43,719 nt of DNA from an uncultured Eubacteriales bacterium (GTDB lineage: Bacteria; Bacillota; Clostridia; Oscillospirales; Oscillospiraceae): contig CABUJV010000016.1 in the NCBI GenBank assembly GCA_902492005.1, forward strand, positions 1 to 43,719. The letters run 5' to 3'. Below, one piece after another: positions 23,648 to 31,662 of this stretch. Position 1 is the first letter of the stretch, and every line of letters begins with the position of its first letter. The notes beneath the pieces were generated by a model. It was not told the DNA's origin, did not search any database, and saw only the letters and a list, made by a program, of their open reading frames with translations. The position numbers and the translations under genes were made by a program.

Positions 23648-23676
23648 TTGACGAAGGCGGTCGGACCCCGTAGAAT
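23648..23676 (+). promoter_or_regulatory. Sigma-A promoter of the amidase gene
   Basis: TTGACG (23648-23653), 17 nt, TAGAAT (23671-23676). It is back to back with the lar-nik promoter, about 33 nt between the two -35 boxes. Confidence 0.75.
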
Positions 23677-23716
23677 AGAGGGGACAAACTTCCAATACAC
23701 GGCAAGGAGCACGCCC

Positions 23717-25171
23717 ATGAAAAAGTCATTCACCGCTCTGCTGCTGGCCCTGGCCCTGCTGACCTCTCTGCGGACTGCGGGGGCCGCCGGGCCCAACGGG
23801 AGCATCTCCGTGGACCTCTACGACAATGCCGCGGGGCGCTATCAGGCCGCCCACGCCGACGTGGTGACCCTCACCCTGGACGGCGTCCCCCTCTCCGGCG
23901 ATGTACCCGCCCTGGTGCAGGCCGGACGCACGCTGGTACCCGTCCGGCTGGTGGCCGAGGCCCTGGCCGCCGAGGTCCTCTGGGTGCAGGAGACCGGACA
24001 GGTAATCCTCAAGCGGGGGGCGGACACGGTGGTCCTCACCCTGGGCAGCAGTCAGGCCCTGGTCAATGGCCAAAGCCTCCCTCTCCCCGACGGGGTGCCC
24101 GCCACGGTGGTCCGCTACCAGGGAACGGACCGGACCATGGTCCCCCTCCGCTTCGTCTCCGAACAGTTGGGCGCCCAGGTAGACTGGGATCAGGCCGCCT
24201 ATACCGCCCTTCTCACCTCCCCCGCCGGTCACACCCCGGCGCTCCCCGCCCTTCAGGTCACCGACATCCAGGCCGACGCCAACGCCCAGACGGTCCTCAT
24301 CACCACCAACCACAAGCCGGACTATCAGGTGCTGGACCTGGGGGACCGGGTGGCGGTGGATGTAAAGGGGGCCGCCCTCTCCTCCGGCTTTCCCGGCCGG
24401 ATCGCGGTGGACAACGAGCTCATCTCCGCCGTCCGCTACGCCGACCACGGCGCCGACCTCTATCCGGACTATGACCACACCGTGCGGGTGGTGCTGGATC
24501 TGAGGGATGGCATTACCTATCGGGAAAATGTGACGGTAGAGGTCCGGGACAACGGCGTGCTGCTCACCACCTTCCTCCCCGACCGGGAGGAGCCGGACTA
24601 CCTCCCCACGACCCCCATCGACCCCCAGCGCTCCACCGTCGTCATCGACCCGGGCCACGGCGGCGGCAGCACCGGCGCCCAATACGAGGGCATTGCGGAA
24701 AAGACCATCAACCTGTCGGTATCCAAAAAGCTTCAGGCCATCCTCCAGGGATATGGCTACAATGTGGTGATGACCCGGACCTCGGATGCGGACGTGGGGC
24801 TCTATGAGCGGGCCGACATCGCCAACGCTGTGGAGGCTGATCTCTTCGTCTCCCTCCACTCCAACGCCGCCCCCGACTACCCGGACTTCTCCGGCATCTA
24901 CACCTACTACCACCCCTCCAGCGGGCGGGGCGCCCGGCTGGCGCAGGCCATCCAGACTCCGCTGACCCGCCTCACCGGCGGAATCGACCGGGGCATCAAA
25001 AGCGCCGACTTCGTGGTGCTGCGGGAAACCGAGATGTGCGCGGTGCTGGTGGAGATGGGCTTCATGACCAACCACGACGAGCTGATGGACCTCATCGACG
25101 ACGGCTATCAGGACAAGCTGGCCCAGGGCATCGCCGAGGGCATCGTCACCTACTTAAACGGACTTCCGTAG
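23717..25171 (+). CDS. Secreted N-acetylmuramoyl-L-alanine amidase with stalk and AMIN domains
   Basis: 484 residues from the ATG at 23717 (AAGGAG 11 nt upstream). Signal peptide MKKSFTALLLALALLTSLRTAGAAG. Residues about 35-165 form a copper-amine-oxidase-N-like stalk domain (AGRTLVPVRLVAEALAAEV and TMVPLRFVSEQLGAQVDWD). An AMIN-like domain follows (about 175-290). The C-terminal Amidase_3 domain starts at VVIDPGHGG with zinc ligand His314, then a metal Glu soon after, VSLHSNA and a catalytic Glu in VEMGFMTN. It cuts the bond between MurNAc and the peptide in the cell wall. It may act in cell separation or sporulation. Monocistronic: own promoter and a strong terminator. Confidence 0.95.
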   Translation: MKKSFTALLLALALLTSLRTAGAAGPNGSISVDLYDNAAGRYQAAHADVVTLTLDGVPLSGDVPALVQAGRTLVPVRLVAEALAAEVLWVQETGQVILKRGADTVVLTLGSSQALVNGQSLPLPDGVPATVVRYQGTDRTMVPLRFVSEQLGAQVDWDQAAYTALLTSPAGHTPALPALQVTDIQADANAQTVLITTNHKPDYQVLDLGDRVAVDVKGAALSSGFPGRIAVDNELISAVRYADHGADLYPDYDHTVRVVLDLRDGITYRENVTVEVRDNGVLLTTFLPDREEPDYLPTTPIDPQRSTVVIDPGHGGGSTGAQYEGIAEKTINLSVSKKLQAILQGYGYNVVMTRTSDADVGLYERADIANAVEADLFVSLHSNAAPDYPDFSGIYTYYHPSSGRGARLAQAIQTPLTRLTGGIDRGIKSADFVVLRETEMCAVLVEMGFMTNHDELMDLIDDGYQDKLAQGIAEGIVTYLNGLP

Positions 25172-25181
25172 CGGCAGAAAG

Positions 25182-25214
25182 GGCCGGGATGGACATTCCA
25201 TCCCGGCCTTTTTT
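25182..25214 (+). terminator. Terminator after the amidase gene
   Basis: Perfect 12-bp stem (25182-25193 with 25197-25208) then six T. It may serve the convergent hexokinase gene as well. Confidence 0.92.
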
Positions 25215-25229
25215 ACATTGCCCGGGCCT

Positions 25230-26528
25230 TTAGGCCAGCAGGGCCGCCGCCGCCGTGCCCAGCAAATTGGCGTTCTCCACCCGGCGGAACACCAGATGGC
25301 GGCCCAGCTCTTCCGCGATATACGTGTGGCACAGCCGCTCCAGCTTCCGCCGGAAGAGGTAGCCCTTATAGAAGGTGGACCCCTCCGCCACCACGCAGGC
25401 AGGCCGGTGGATGCTCCGGCCCAGGTCGGCCTGCTCCAGCACAGCGGCCAGATTGCAGCACACCAGCCGGGCCGCCCGCTCCACGCTGCGGTCGATGATG
25501 GTATAGACCAGCTCCCGATCTTCCTCGCCGCCGCAGGCTGCCGAGAGCAGCCCCCCGCCGTAGGGCCGGGCGGCAAAGGCGTCGGCCTCCGCCAGCTCCA
25601 GGCCCCCCAGCGCCCGGATGGCATCAGCCAGCCGGGAGGAAAACAGGCCGTCCTCCGCCCCCTGCCGCAGGGTGTGATAGATCACCTCTCCCTGGTAGCG
25701 GCCGGAGACCATCTTTTCATAAAGGCACTTCCCCGTGTCCATGCTGGCGGCGTCCAGACGCCGGTCGAACGCCCCCTGGGGCACGCCGCAGAAGCCGCCG
25801 GACTCCATATTGATGATCATGCTGGCCGCCGGCCAGGGTGTGGACAGCTTGGCAATGTTCTCCCGGCGCTCGGAGTAGCAGGTGTTGACCCCCGTACCGT
25901 AGATGAGCCCCGCGTAGCCGTCAAAGACCTCGTCCTCCAGCCCGGCCACACCACCCAAAACGGCGGCCACCGTGTCGTTGAGGACCACGAACTCCACCCC
26001 CGGCGCCCCCTTGGCCGCCAGCGCGGCTGAGATCTCCTCTCCCAGCAGCATCCCCTCCGAGCCGGTAATCTGCACCTGTTTGGAGATGGCCACCACCCGC
26101 CCGTCCCGGTTGGGCAGGATCTCGGCGGCGTAGGAGAAGCAGAAGCCCACCCGGCGGCTCTTCCCCGTCAGCGGTAGGAGGATATCCGACACCTGGTCCA
26201 GAAAGGCCTCCTTTGTGACGGCCCCCCGGGAGCCGGGCATGGGCCGGACGGTCAGATCCTCGATCACCGGCCCGCCGGCGGTCATCGTGACCACTGCGGA
26301 GCGGAAGTTGGTCCCCCCGGCATCCACCACGATGACGCTCCGGTCCCGGGGCAGCTCCCCTTCCAGCGTCAGATAGGTGGGCAGCATCAAAACAGGGGTC
26401 TCCGCCCCCCGCAGGCCCCTGCCCATCTCCTCCAAAAAGCCCCGGGTACACCGGTGCAGACCGATCGCCTCCGGCTCCATGTGATATTTTTTCAGAAATT
26501 CATCCGCGCGGTCGGAAACAGTCCGCAT
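25230..26528 (-). CDS. Hexokinase of the eukaryotic-type family
   Basis: 432 residues, the size of one eukaryotic hexokinase domain and much longer than bacterial glucokinases (about 320). Phosphate-1 motif VVDAGGTNFRSAVV (Asp69, Gly71, Gly72, Thr73); sugar-site CFSYAAE; catalytic Asp185 in LNDTVAAVLGG; GLIYGTGVNTCYSE and NMESGGF; adenosine-site VVAEGSTFYKG. These follow the order of the hexokinase family rather than of ROK kinases, and no ROK zinc motif (CxCGxxGC) is present. It should phosphorylate a hexose, probably glucose, with ATP. GGAGGTG lies before the ATG. Own promoter. The exact sugar is unknown. Confidence 0.88.
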   Translation of the reverse strand: MRTVSDRADEFLKKYHMEPEAIGLHRCTRGFLEEMGRGLRGAETPVLMLPTYLTLEGELPRDRSVIVVDAGGTNFRSAVVTMTAGGPVIEDLTVRPMPGSRGAVTKEAFLDQVSDILLPLTGKSRRVGFCFSYAAEILPNRDGRVVAISKQVQITGSEGMLLGEEISAALAAKGAPGVEFVVLNDTVAAVLGGVAGLEDEVFDGYAGLIYGTGVNTCYSERRENIAKLSTPWPAASMIINMESGGFCGVPQGAFDRRLDAASMDTGKCLYEKMVSGRYQGEVIYHTLRQGAEDGLFSSRLADAIRALGGLELAEADAFAARPYGGGLLSAACGGEEDRELVYTIIDRSVERAARLVCCNLAAVLEQADLGRSIHRPACVVAEGSTFYKGYLFRRKLERLCHTYIAEELGRHLVFRRVENANLLGTAAAALLA

Positions 26529-26596
26529 GGAAACGCACCTCCATCAAATGAGACGGCGGCCAAGCCGCGCCCTTGTATGCTTGATAGGTATCCCCC

Positions 26597-26625
26597 ATTT
26601 TACTCTATTTCTCTCCCGCAGGCAA
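26597..26625 (-). promoter_or_regulatory. Sigma-A promoter for the hexokinase gene
   Basis: Minus strand TTGCCT (26625-26620), 17 nt, TAAAAT (26602-26597). Confidence 0.65.
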
Positions 26626-26650
26626 GGCAATCGTGTACTTCCTTTTTTTG

Positions 26651-26679
26651 TTGGCGCTCACCGCGGTTTATGGTATACT
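26651..26679 (+). promoter_or_regulatory. Sigma-A promoter for the hydroxyacid dehydrogenase gene
   Basis: TTGGCG (26651-26656), 17 nt, TATACT (26674-26679) preceded by TGG (extended -10). A 7-bp hairpin (26694-26711) lies in the leader just before the GAAAGGAG ribosome site and could affect translation. Confidence 0.7.
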
Positions 26680-26729
26680 TTTACCAGTAACAGCCGGGGC
26701 CGCAGCCCCGGTGAAAGGAGCGGTACCAT

Positions 26730-27590
26730 ATGAAAAAAGTCGCCTTCATCGGTGTGGGCGTCATGGGCCGGGGCATGGTGAGAAACCTGCTCCAGGCGGG
26801 CTTCCCCGTGCAGGTCTATTCCCGCAGCAAGGACAAGCTTACCGATTTCCTGGCAGAGACCGGCGTGGTCTGGCACGATACCATTGCAGACTGCGTGGCC
26901 GGCTGCGATGCGGTCGTCACCATGGTGGGCTACCCCAGGGACGTGGAGGAGGTCTACTTCGGTCCGGGCGGCATCCTTTCCAGCGCCGGGGCCGGGACCT
27001 ACCTCATCGACATGACCACCACCGACCCCAAGCTGTCCCAGCGCATCTATGCCGAGGCTTCCTCCCGTGGGCTCCATGCCCTGGACGCGCCGGTCTCCGG
27101 CGGGGACACCGGGGCCAAAAACGGCACTTTGTCCATCATGGTGGGCGGTGAGCAGACCGATTTCGACGCCTGCCTGCCCCTGTTCCAGGCCATGGGCAAG
27201 AGCATCCTCTACGAGGGTCCCGCCGGCTTCGGCCAGCACACCAAGATGGCCAACCAGATCGCCATTGCCGGGGCGGTCTCCGGCGTGTGTGAGGCGCTCT
27301 CCTACGCCGAGCACATGGGGCTGGATCCCCAAAAGATGCTGGACAGCATCAGCCAGGGCGCCGCCGGCAGCTGGCAGATGAGCAACGTGTGCCCCAAGAT
27401 GATGGCGCAGGACTATGCCCCCGGCTTCTTCCTCAAGCACTTTATCAAGGACATGAAAATCGCCGCCAGCCAGGGCGCGGGAGAGCTGCCCGTGCTGCAG
27501 CAGGTCCTTTCGGAGTACCAGGAGCTCGAGGCCGCCGGGGAGGGCGATCTGGGCACTCAGGCCCTGATCCGCTGGTACCGGAAGGACTGA
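26730..27590 (+). CDS. Beta-hydroxyacid dehydrogenase (3-hydroxyisobutyrate/tartronate semialdehyde reductase type)
   Basis: 286 residues. Rossmann motif GVGVMGRGMVRNLLQAG near the N-terminus for NAD(P). Substrate motif DAPVSGGDTGAKNGTLSIMVGG. Catalytic Lys in GFGQHTKMANQ. The C-terminal helical domain ends in a normal way. The family oxidises or reduces beta-hydroxy acids such as 3-hydroxyisobutyrate, 2-hydroxy-3-oxopropionate or gamma-hydroxybutyrate. No catabolic neighbours point to the substrate, so only the family is called. Own promoter and terminator flank it; it does not belong to the met genes downstream. Confidence 0.92.
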   Translation: MKKVAFIGVGVMGRGMVRNLLQAGFPVQVYSRSKDKLTDFLAETGVVWHDTIADCVAGCDAVVTMVGYPRDVEEVYFGPGGILSSAGAGTYLIDMTTTDPKLSQRIYAEASSRGLHALDAPVSGGDTGAKNGTLSIMVGGEQTDFDACLPLFQAMGKSILYEGPAGFGQHTKMANQIAIAGAVSGVCEALSYAEHMGLDPQKMLDSISQGAAGSWQMSNVCPKMMAQDYAPGFFLKHFIKDMKIAASQGAGELPVLQQVLSEYQELEAAGEGDLGTQALIRWYRKD

Positions 27591-27606
27591 ATGCTTTTGC
27601 GCCAAA

Positions 27607-27632
27607 CGCCGGGCCTCTTTTGAGGTCCGGCG
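27607..27632 (+). terminator. Terminator after the hydroxyacid dehydrogenase gene
   Basis: 11-bp stem with one G-T pair (27607-27617 with 27622-27632), followed by CTTCATTTTCATT. Confidence 0.8.
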
Positions 27633-27643
27633 CTTCATTTTCA

Positions 27644-27672
27644 TTGCGCCGCCGCGAAATTTGTAGTATACT
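27644..27672 (+). promoter_or_regulatory. Sigma-A promoter of the metF-metH unit
   Basis: TTGCGC (27644-27649), 17 nt, TATACT (27667-27672). The leader to metF is about 35 nt, too short for a SAM or cobalamin riboswitch. Confidence 0.7.
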
Positions 27673-27714
27673 ATTGTATCTTTCATGGAATCTCTTTCGA
27701 AAGGAGCCGCCCCC

Positions 27715-28584
27715 ATGAGTATCGCACAGCTCTTCCAGGAGAAATCCGTGGTCTTCTCCTGCGAAGTATTTCCGCCCAAAAAGACCAGCCCCATCGAAAC
27801 CGTCTACCGAACCCTGGACCAGCTTCAGGACCTCCGTCCCGACTACATCAGCGTCACCTTTGGAGCGGGCGGCTCTGCCGGGGACAATCTGACCGGTCGG
27901 ATTGCCGCCGCCATTCAGGACCAGTACCACATTCCCTCGGTGGCCCATCTGTCCTGCGTCAACTACACCCGGGACGAGGTGGCCGGACTGCTGGACGGCC
28001 TGAAAGCCATGGGCATTGAAAACATTCTGGCCCTGCGGGGGGATAAAGATCCGAACCACCCCCCCAAGACAGATTTTCAGTACGCCAGCCAGCTCATTGC
28101 GTTCATCAAGAGCCGGGACGACAGCTTCCACCTCTCCGGAGCCTGTTATCCGGAGGGCCACATCGAAAGCCCCGACATGGTCAGCGACCTTCTCAACCTG
28201 AAAAAGAAGGTGGACGCCGGGGCAGAGCATCTGGTCTCCCAGCTCTTCTTCGACAACGACGACTTTTATGAGTTCCGGGAAAAGGCCCGCATCGCCGGGA
28301 TCAACGTGCCCATCCAGGCGGGCATCATGCCGGTGCTCAACAAAAGCCAGATCGAGCGTATGGTCTACCTCTGCGGCGCCAGCATCCCCAAAAAACTGGC
28401 CCGGATGCTCAGCCGCTACGGCGACCACCCGGAGGCCCTGCGGGACGCGGGCATCGCCTATGCCATCGACCAGATCTCCGATCTGGTGGCCAGCGGCGTG
28501 GAGGGCATCCACCTCTACACCATGAACAACGCCGGGGTTGCCCGCACCATCTTTGAGCGGGTCTCCACGCTGTTCGCCGTGTGA
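27715..28584 (+). CDS. metF: 5,10-methylenetetrahydrofolate reductase
   Basis: 289 residues from the ATG at 27715, with AAAGGAG 10 nt upstream. A flavin TIM barrel that makes 5-methyl-tetrahydrofolate for methionine synthase. Conserved parts: FSCEVFPPKK near the N-terminus with the catalytic Glu, YISVTFGAGGS, NILALRGDKDP with the Asp that contacts FAD, AGAEHLVSQLFFDND and PIQAGIMPV. It is first in a three-gene unit with the MetH activation protein (9 nt) and metH, so the methyl donor and its user are made together. Confidence 0.97.
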   Translation: MSIAQLFQEKSVVFSCEVFPPKKTSPIETVYRTLDQLQDLRPDYISVTFGAGGSAGDNLTGRIAAAIQDQYHIPSVAHLSCVNYTRDEVAGLLDGLKAMGIENILALRGDKDPNHPPKTDFQYASQLIAFIKSRDDSFHLSGACYPEGHIESPDMVSDLLNLKKKVDAGAEHLVSQLFFDNDDFYEFREKARIAGINVPIQAGIMPVLNKSQIERMVYLCGASIPKKLARMLSRYGDHPEALRDAGIAYAIDQISDLVASGVEGIHLYTMNNAGVARTIFERVSTLFAV

Positions 28585-28593
28585 GGCTTCTCC

Positions 28594-29256
28594 ATGGACA
28601 TCACTCTGACACACATCCCCCGGGAGGAGGTTCTGCGCTATCTGGGCTGCCCCGGCGCCGAGGACCCGGCCACTCTGGCCCTGGTGGAAAGTTGTTCCGC
28701 CCGGCTGCTCGCCGCTGCCCGGCCCAAGTGGATGTATCGGGTCTTCGATCTCACCGTCCAGGCCGGCGGGGTACAGCTGGACTGCGGGCTCCTGCTGCCC
28801 GGGCGGGACCTGGCCGCCCATCTGCGCGGCTGTTCCCGGGCGGCTCTTCTGGCCACCACCCTCTCCGCCCCGGTGGACGCCCTGCTGCGCCGGGCCCAGG
28901 CCGAGGACCTGGCCGCCGCCGTCGCGCTGGACTGCTGTGCCACCGCCGCCGTCGAAGCCGTCTGCGACTCCGCAGAAGCGGAGATCCGCTCCCAGTTCCC
29001 TGGCTGCTCCTTCTCCTTCCGGTTCAGTCCGGGCTACGGGGATCTGCCCATCGAGCTCCAGGACCCCATTCTCCGGCTGCTAGACGCCCCCCGGCGCATG
29101 GGGCTGTGCGCCACCGACCGACATATTCTCACCCCCCGCAAGTCGGTAACCGCCATTCTGGGCATCTCCGACGGCGAGGTGACCCCTCAGAAACGGGGCT
29201 GCGCCTCCTGCTCCTTCCGGGGCCGCTGTAAATTTCAATGCAAGGAGAGTACCTGA
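28594..29256 (+). CDS. Stand-alone methionine synthase activation (reactivation) domain protein
   Basis: 220 residues matching the C-terminal AdoMet-binding activation domain of E. coli MetH, encoded here as its own gene. The hallmark block is RFSPGYGDLPIELQDPILRLLDAP, followed by MGLCATDRHILTPRKSVTAILGI. It ends with a Cys-rich tail (GCASCSFRGRCKFQC), which full MetH lacks. Known role of the domain: reductive methylation of inactive cob(II)alamin with AdoMet. The Cys tail may hold a metal or Fe-S centre; that is conjecture. It starts 9 nt after metF, with little ribosome site of its own, and the metH GTG follows one base after its stop. Confidence 0.93.
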   Translation: MDITLTHIPREEVLRYLGCPGAEDPATLALVESCSARLLAAARPKWMYRVFDLTVQAGGVQLDCGLLLPGRDLAAHLRGCSRAALLATTLSAPVDALLRRAQAEDLAAAVALDCCATAAVEAVCDSAEAEIRSQFPGCSFSFRFSPGYGDLPIELQDPILRLLDAPRRMGLCATDRHILTPRKSVTAILGISDGEVTPQKRGCASCSFRGRCKFQCKEST

Positions 29257-29257
29257 C

Positions 29258-31621
29258 GTGGACTTTCGAACGCTCTTGAACGCGCCCGGCTTCGTCCGTC
29301 TGGACGGAGCCATGGGCACCATGCTCCAGCGCAAGGGCCTGCCGGTGGGCAAGGCCCCCGAGCTGGCCGGTCTGGAGCATCCGGACTGGCTGCTGGAGAT
29401 CCACCGGGCCTATCTGGCCGCCGGAGCCCAGATCGCCACCGCCAATACCTTTGGGGCCAGCGCCCTCAAACTGGCAGGCACCGGCTGCACGCCTGAGGCG
29501 GTCATCGCCGCCAATGTGGGCCTGGCCCGGCAGGCCGTGGGGAACCGTGCCCTGGTAGCCCTGGATATCGGCCCGTTGGGCCAGCTTCTGGAGCCTACCG
29601 GCACCCTGCGCTTTGACGAGGCCTATGACTGCTTCGCCCGGATGGTCCGGGCCGGCGCCAAAGCCGGCGCCGACCTGGTACTGCTGGAAACCATGACCGA
29701 CCTCTATGAGGTCAAGGCCGCGCTCCTGGCTGTAAAGGAAAATTCCAGTCTCCCGGTGATCTGCACCATGACCTTTGAGGACAACCGGCGCACCTTCCTG
29801 GGCTGCGATATTCCCTCCATGGCCCTGACTCTGGAAGGCCTGGGGGCCGACGCCATCGGTGTCAACTGCTCCCTGGGGCCCCGGGAGTTTCCGGCGCTGC
29901 TGGAGGAGCTGGCCCGCTGGACCTCGCTGCCTCTGGTGGCACGGCCCAACGCCGGACTGCCCGACCCCGGAGGCAAGGGATATGACGTTACACCGGAAGA
30001 GTTTGCAGACAGCATGGCTGACCTGGCCCGGATGGGGGTCAAGTGCCTGGGCGGATGCTGCGGCACCGATCCCACCTACATCGCCCTGACGGGGGAACGG
30101 CTGGACAAGCTCACCTACCGGCGTCCCCTCCCCCAGGTCCCCGCGGCGGTGTGCAGCGGCACCCGGACGGTGCCGGTGGACCGGGTCCGCATCATCGGCG
30201 AGCGCATCAACCCCACCGGAAAAAAGCGCTTCAAGGAGGCCCTGCTCCGGGAGGACATGGACTACATCCTGGACCAGGCCCTGCAGCAGACCGGAGCGGG
30301 GGCCGACCTTCTGGACGTCAATGTAGGCCTGCCTGAGATCGACGAGCCCGCCATGATGGTGCGGACGGTCAAGGCCCTCCAGGGCGTCACAGACGTCCCC
30401 CTCCAGCTGGACTCCTCTGACCGGCAGGCTCTGGAGGCCGGCCTGCGCGCTTACAACGGCAAACCCATCGTCAACTCGGTGAACGGAGACGACCAGGTGC
30501 TGGACGCCCTGCTGCCCCTGGTGAAGAAATACGGCGCGGCGGTGGTGGGCCTCACGCTGGACCGGAACGGCATCCCCAAGACCGCGGAAGAGCGCCTGGC
30601 GGTGGCCCGGCACATCCTGGCCAAGGCCCTCTCCTACGGCATCCGGCCGGAGGACGTCTACATCGACTGCCTGACCCTCACCGTCTCCGCCGAGCCCCAG
30701 GCCGCCGCCGAGACCCTGAAGGCGGTGGCGCTGGTCAAGGAGGAGCTGGGGCTGAAGACCGTGCTGGGGGTATCCAACATCTCCTTTGGCCTGCCCGGCC
30801 GGCCCCTGATCAATCAGAATTTCCTCACCATGGCCATGACCCGCGGACTGGATCTGCCCATTCTCAACCCCAATGTGGAGTCCATGACCGCCGCCGTGCG
30901 CTGCTATCACCTGCTGACCGGTCAGGACACGGACGCCAAGGAGTTCATCGCCGTCTATGGCGGGGCCCCGGCCGCGCCCTCTCCCGCCCCGGCTGCCGGA
31001 CGCAGCCTGGAGGACACCGTCGTCCACGGCCTGAAGGGCGAGGCTCACGCCGCCGCCCGGGCCCTGCTGGAAACCACGGCCCCTATGGAGGTGGTCAACG
31101 GCGTGCTGATCCCCGCTCTGGACAAGGTAGGGGCCGATTTCGAGGCGGGCCGCATCTTTCTTCCCCAGCTCATTCAGGCTGCCGGAGCCGCTCAGGCCGC
31201 TTTTGAGGTGGTGCGGGAGCGCCTGTCCGCCGGCAACGGCGGCGAGACCGCCAGCCGCGGCACCATCGTGCTGGCCACCGTCAAGGGGGACATCCACGAC
31301 ATCGGCAAGAACATCGTCAAGGTGCTGCTGGAAAACTACGGCTACACCGTGGTGGACCTGGGCCGGGACGTGGACCCCGCCGCCGTGGCCGAGGCCGTCC
31401 GGCGGCATGAGGCGCCGCTGGTGGGGCTGTCCGCCCTCATGACCACCACCCTGGGCAGCATGGAAAAGACCATTACCCTCCTCCACGAGGAGGGGCTCTC
31501 CTGCCGGGTGATGGTGGGCGGGGCCGTGCTGACCCCGGACTATGCCCGGAAAATCGGCGCCGACTTCTATTCCGGCGACGCCAAAGAAAGCGTGGACATC
31601 GCCAAGCGCATTTTGGGATGA
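29258..31621 (+). CDS. metH: Cobalamin-dependent methionine synthase, short form
   Basis: 787 residues from a GTG at 29258 (AAGGAG 12 nt upstream). Domain order: homocysteine methyltransferase barrel (about 1-295) with zinc ligands Cys204, Cys267 and Cys268; pterin-binding barrel (about 310-565) with IIGERINPTGKK; B12 cap helices (about 585-660); Rossmann B12 domain (about 668-787) with DIHDIGKNIV, His680 being the lower cobalt ligand, and GLSALMTTT. The C-terminal activation domain of E. coli MetH (1227 residues) is missing and is supplied by the preceding gene. It joins homocysteine and the methyl group of methyl-THF to give methionine. Its stop codon runs into a strong terminator. Confidence 0.97.
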   Translation: MDFRTLLNAPGFVRLDGAMGTMLQRKGLPVGKAPELAGLEHPDWLLEIHRAYLAAGAQIATANTFGASALKLAGTGCTPEAVIAANVGLARQAVGNRALVALDIGPLGQLLEPTGTLRFDEAYDCFARMVRAGAKAGADLVLLETMTDLYEVKAALLAVKENSSLPVICTMTFEDNRRTFLGCDIPSMALTLEGLGADAIGVNCSLGPREFPALLEELARWTSLPLVARPNAGLPDPGGKGYDVTPEEFADSMADLARMGVKCLGGCCGTDPTYIALTGERLDKLTYRRPLPQVPAAVCSGTRTVPVDRVRIIGERINPTGKKRFKEALLREDMDYILDQALQQTGAGADLLDVNVGLPEIDEPAMMVRTVKALQGVTDVPLQLDSSDRQALEAGLRAYNGKPIVNSVNGDDQVLDALLPLVKKYGAAVVGLTLDRNGIPKTAEERLAVARHILAKALSYGIRPEDVYIDCLTLTVSAEPQAAAETLKAVALVKEELGLKTVLGVSNISFGLPGRPLINQNFLTMAMTRGLDLPILNPNVESMTAAVRCYHLLTGQDTDAKEFIAVYGGAPAAPSPAPAAGRSLEDTVVHGLKGEAHAAARALLETTAPMEVVNGVLIPALDKVGADFEAGRIFLPQLIQAAGAAQAAFEVVRERLSAGNGGETASRGTIVLATVKGDIHDIGKNIVKVLLENYGYTVVDLGRDVDPAAVAEAVRRHEAPLVGLSALMTTTLGSMEKTITLLHEEGLSCRVMVGGAVLTPDYARKIGADFYSGDAKESVDIAKRILG

Positions 31622-31658
31622 AAAAAGGACCGTGTGCCGTGCACACGGTCCTTTTTTC
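31620..31658. terminator. Bidirectional terminator between metH and the sugar ATPase gene
   Basis: Perfect 18-bp stem (31620-31637 with 31641-31658), CGT loop, with A6 at one side and T6 at the other, so it works in both directions for these convergent genes. Confidence 0.95.
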
Positions 31659-31662
31659 GTCG

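Noticed and set aside
27673..27714. SAM or cobalamin riboswitch before metF
   Set aside because: The promoter is about 40 nt before the start codon; there is no room for an aptamer.
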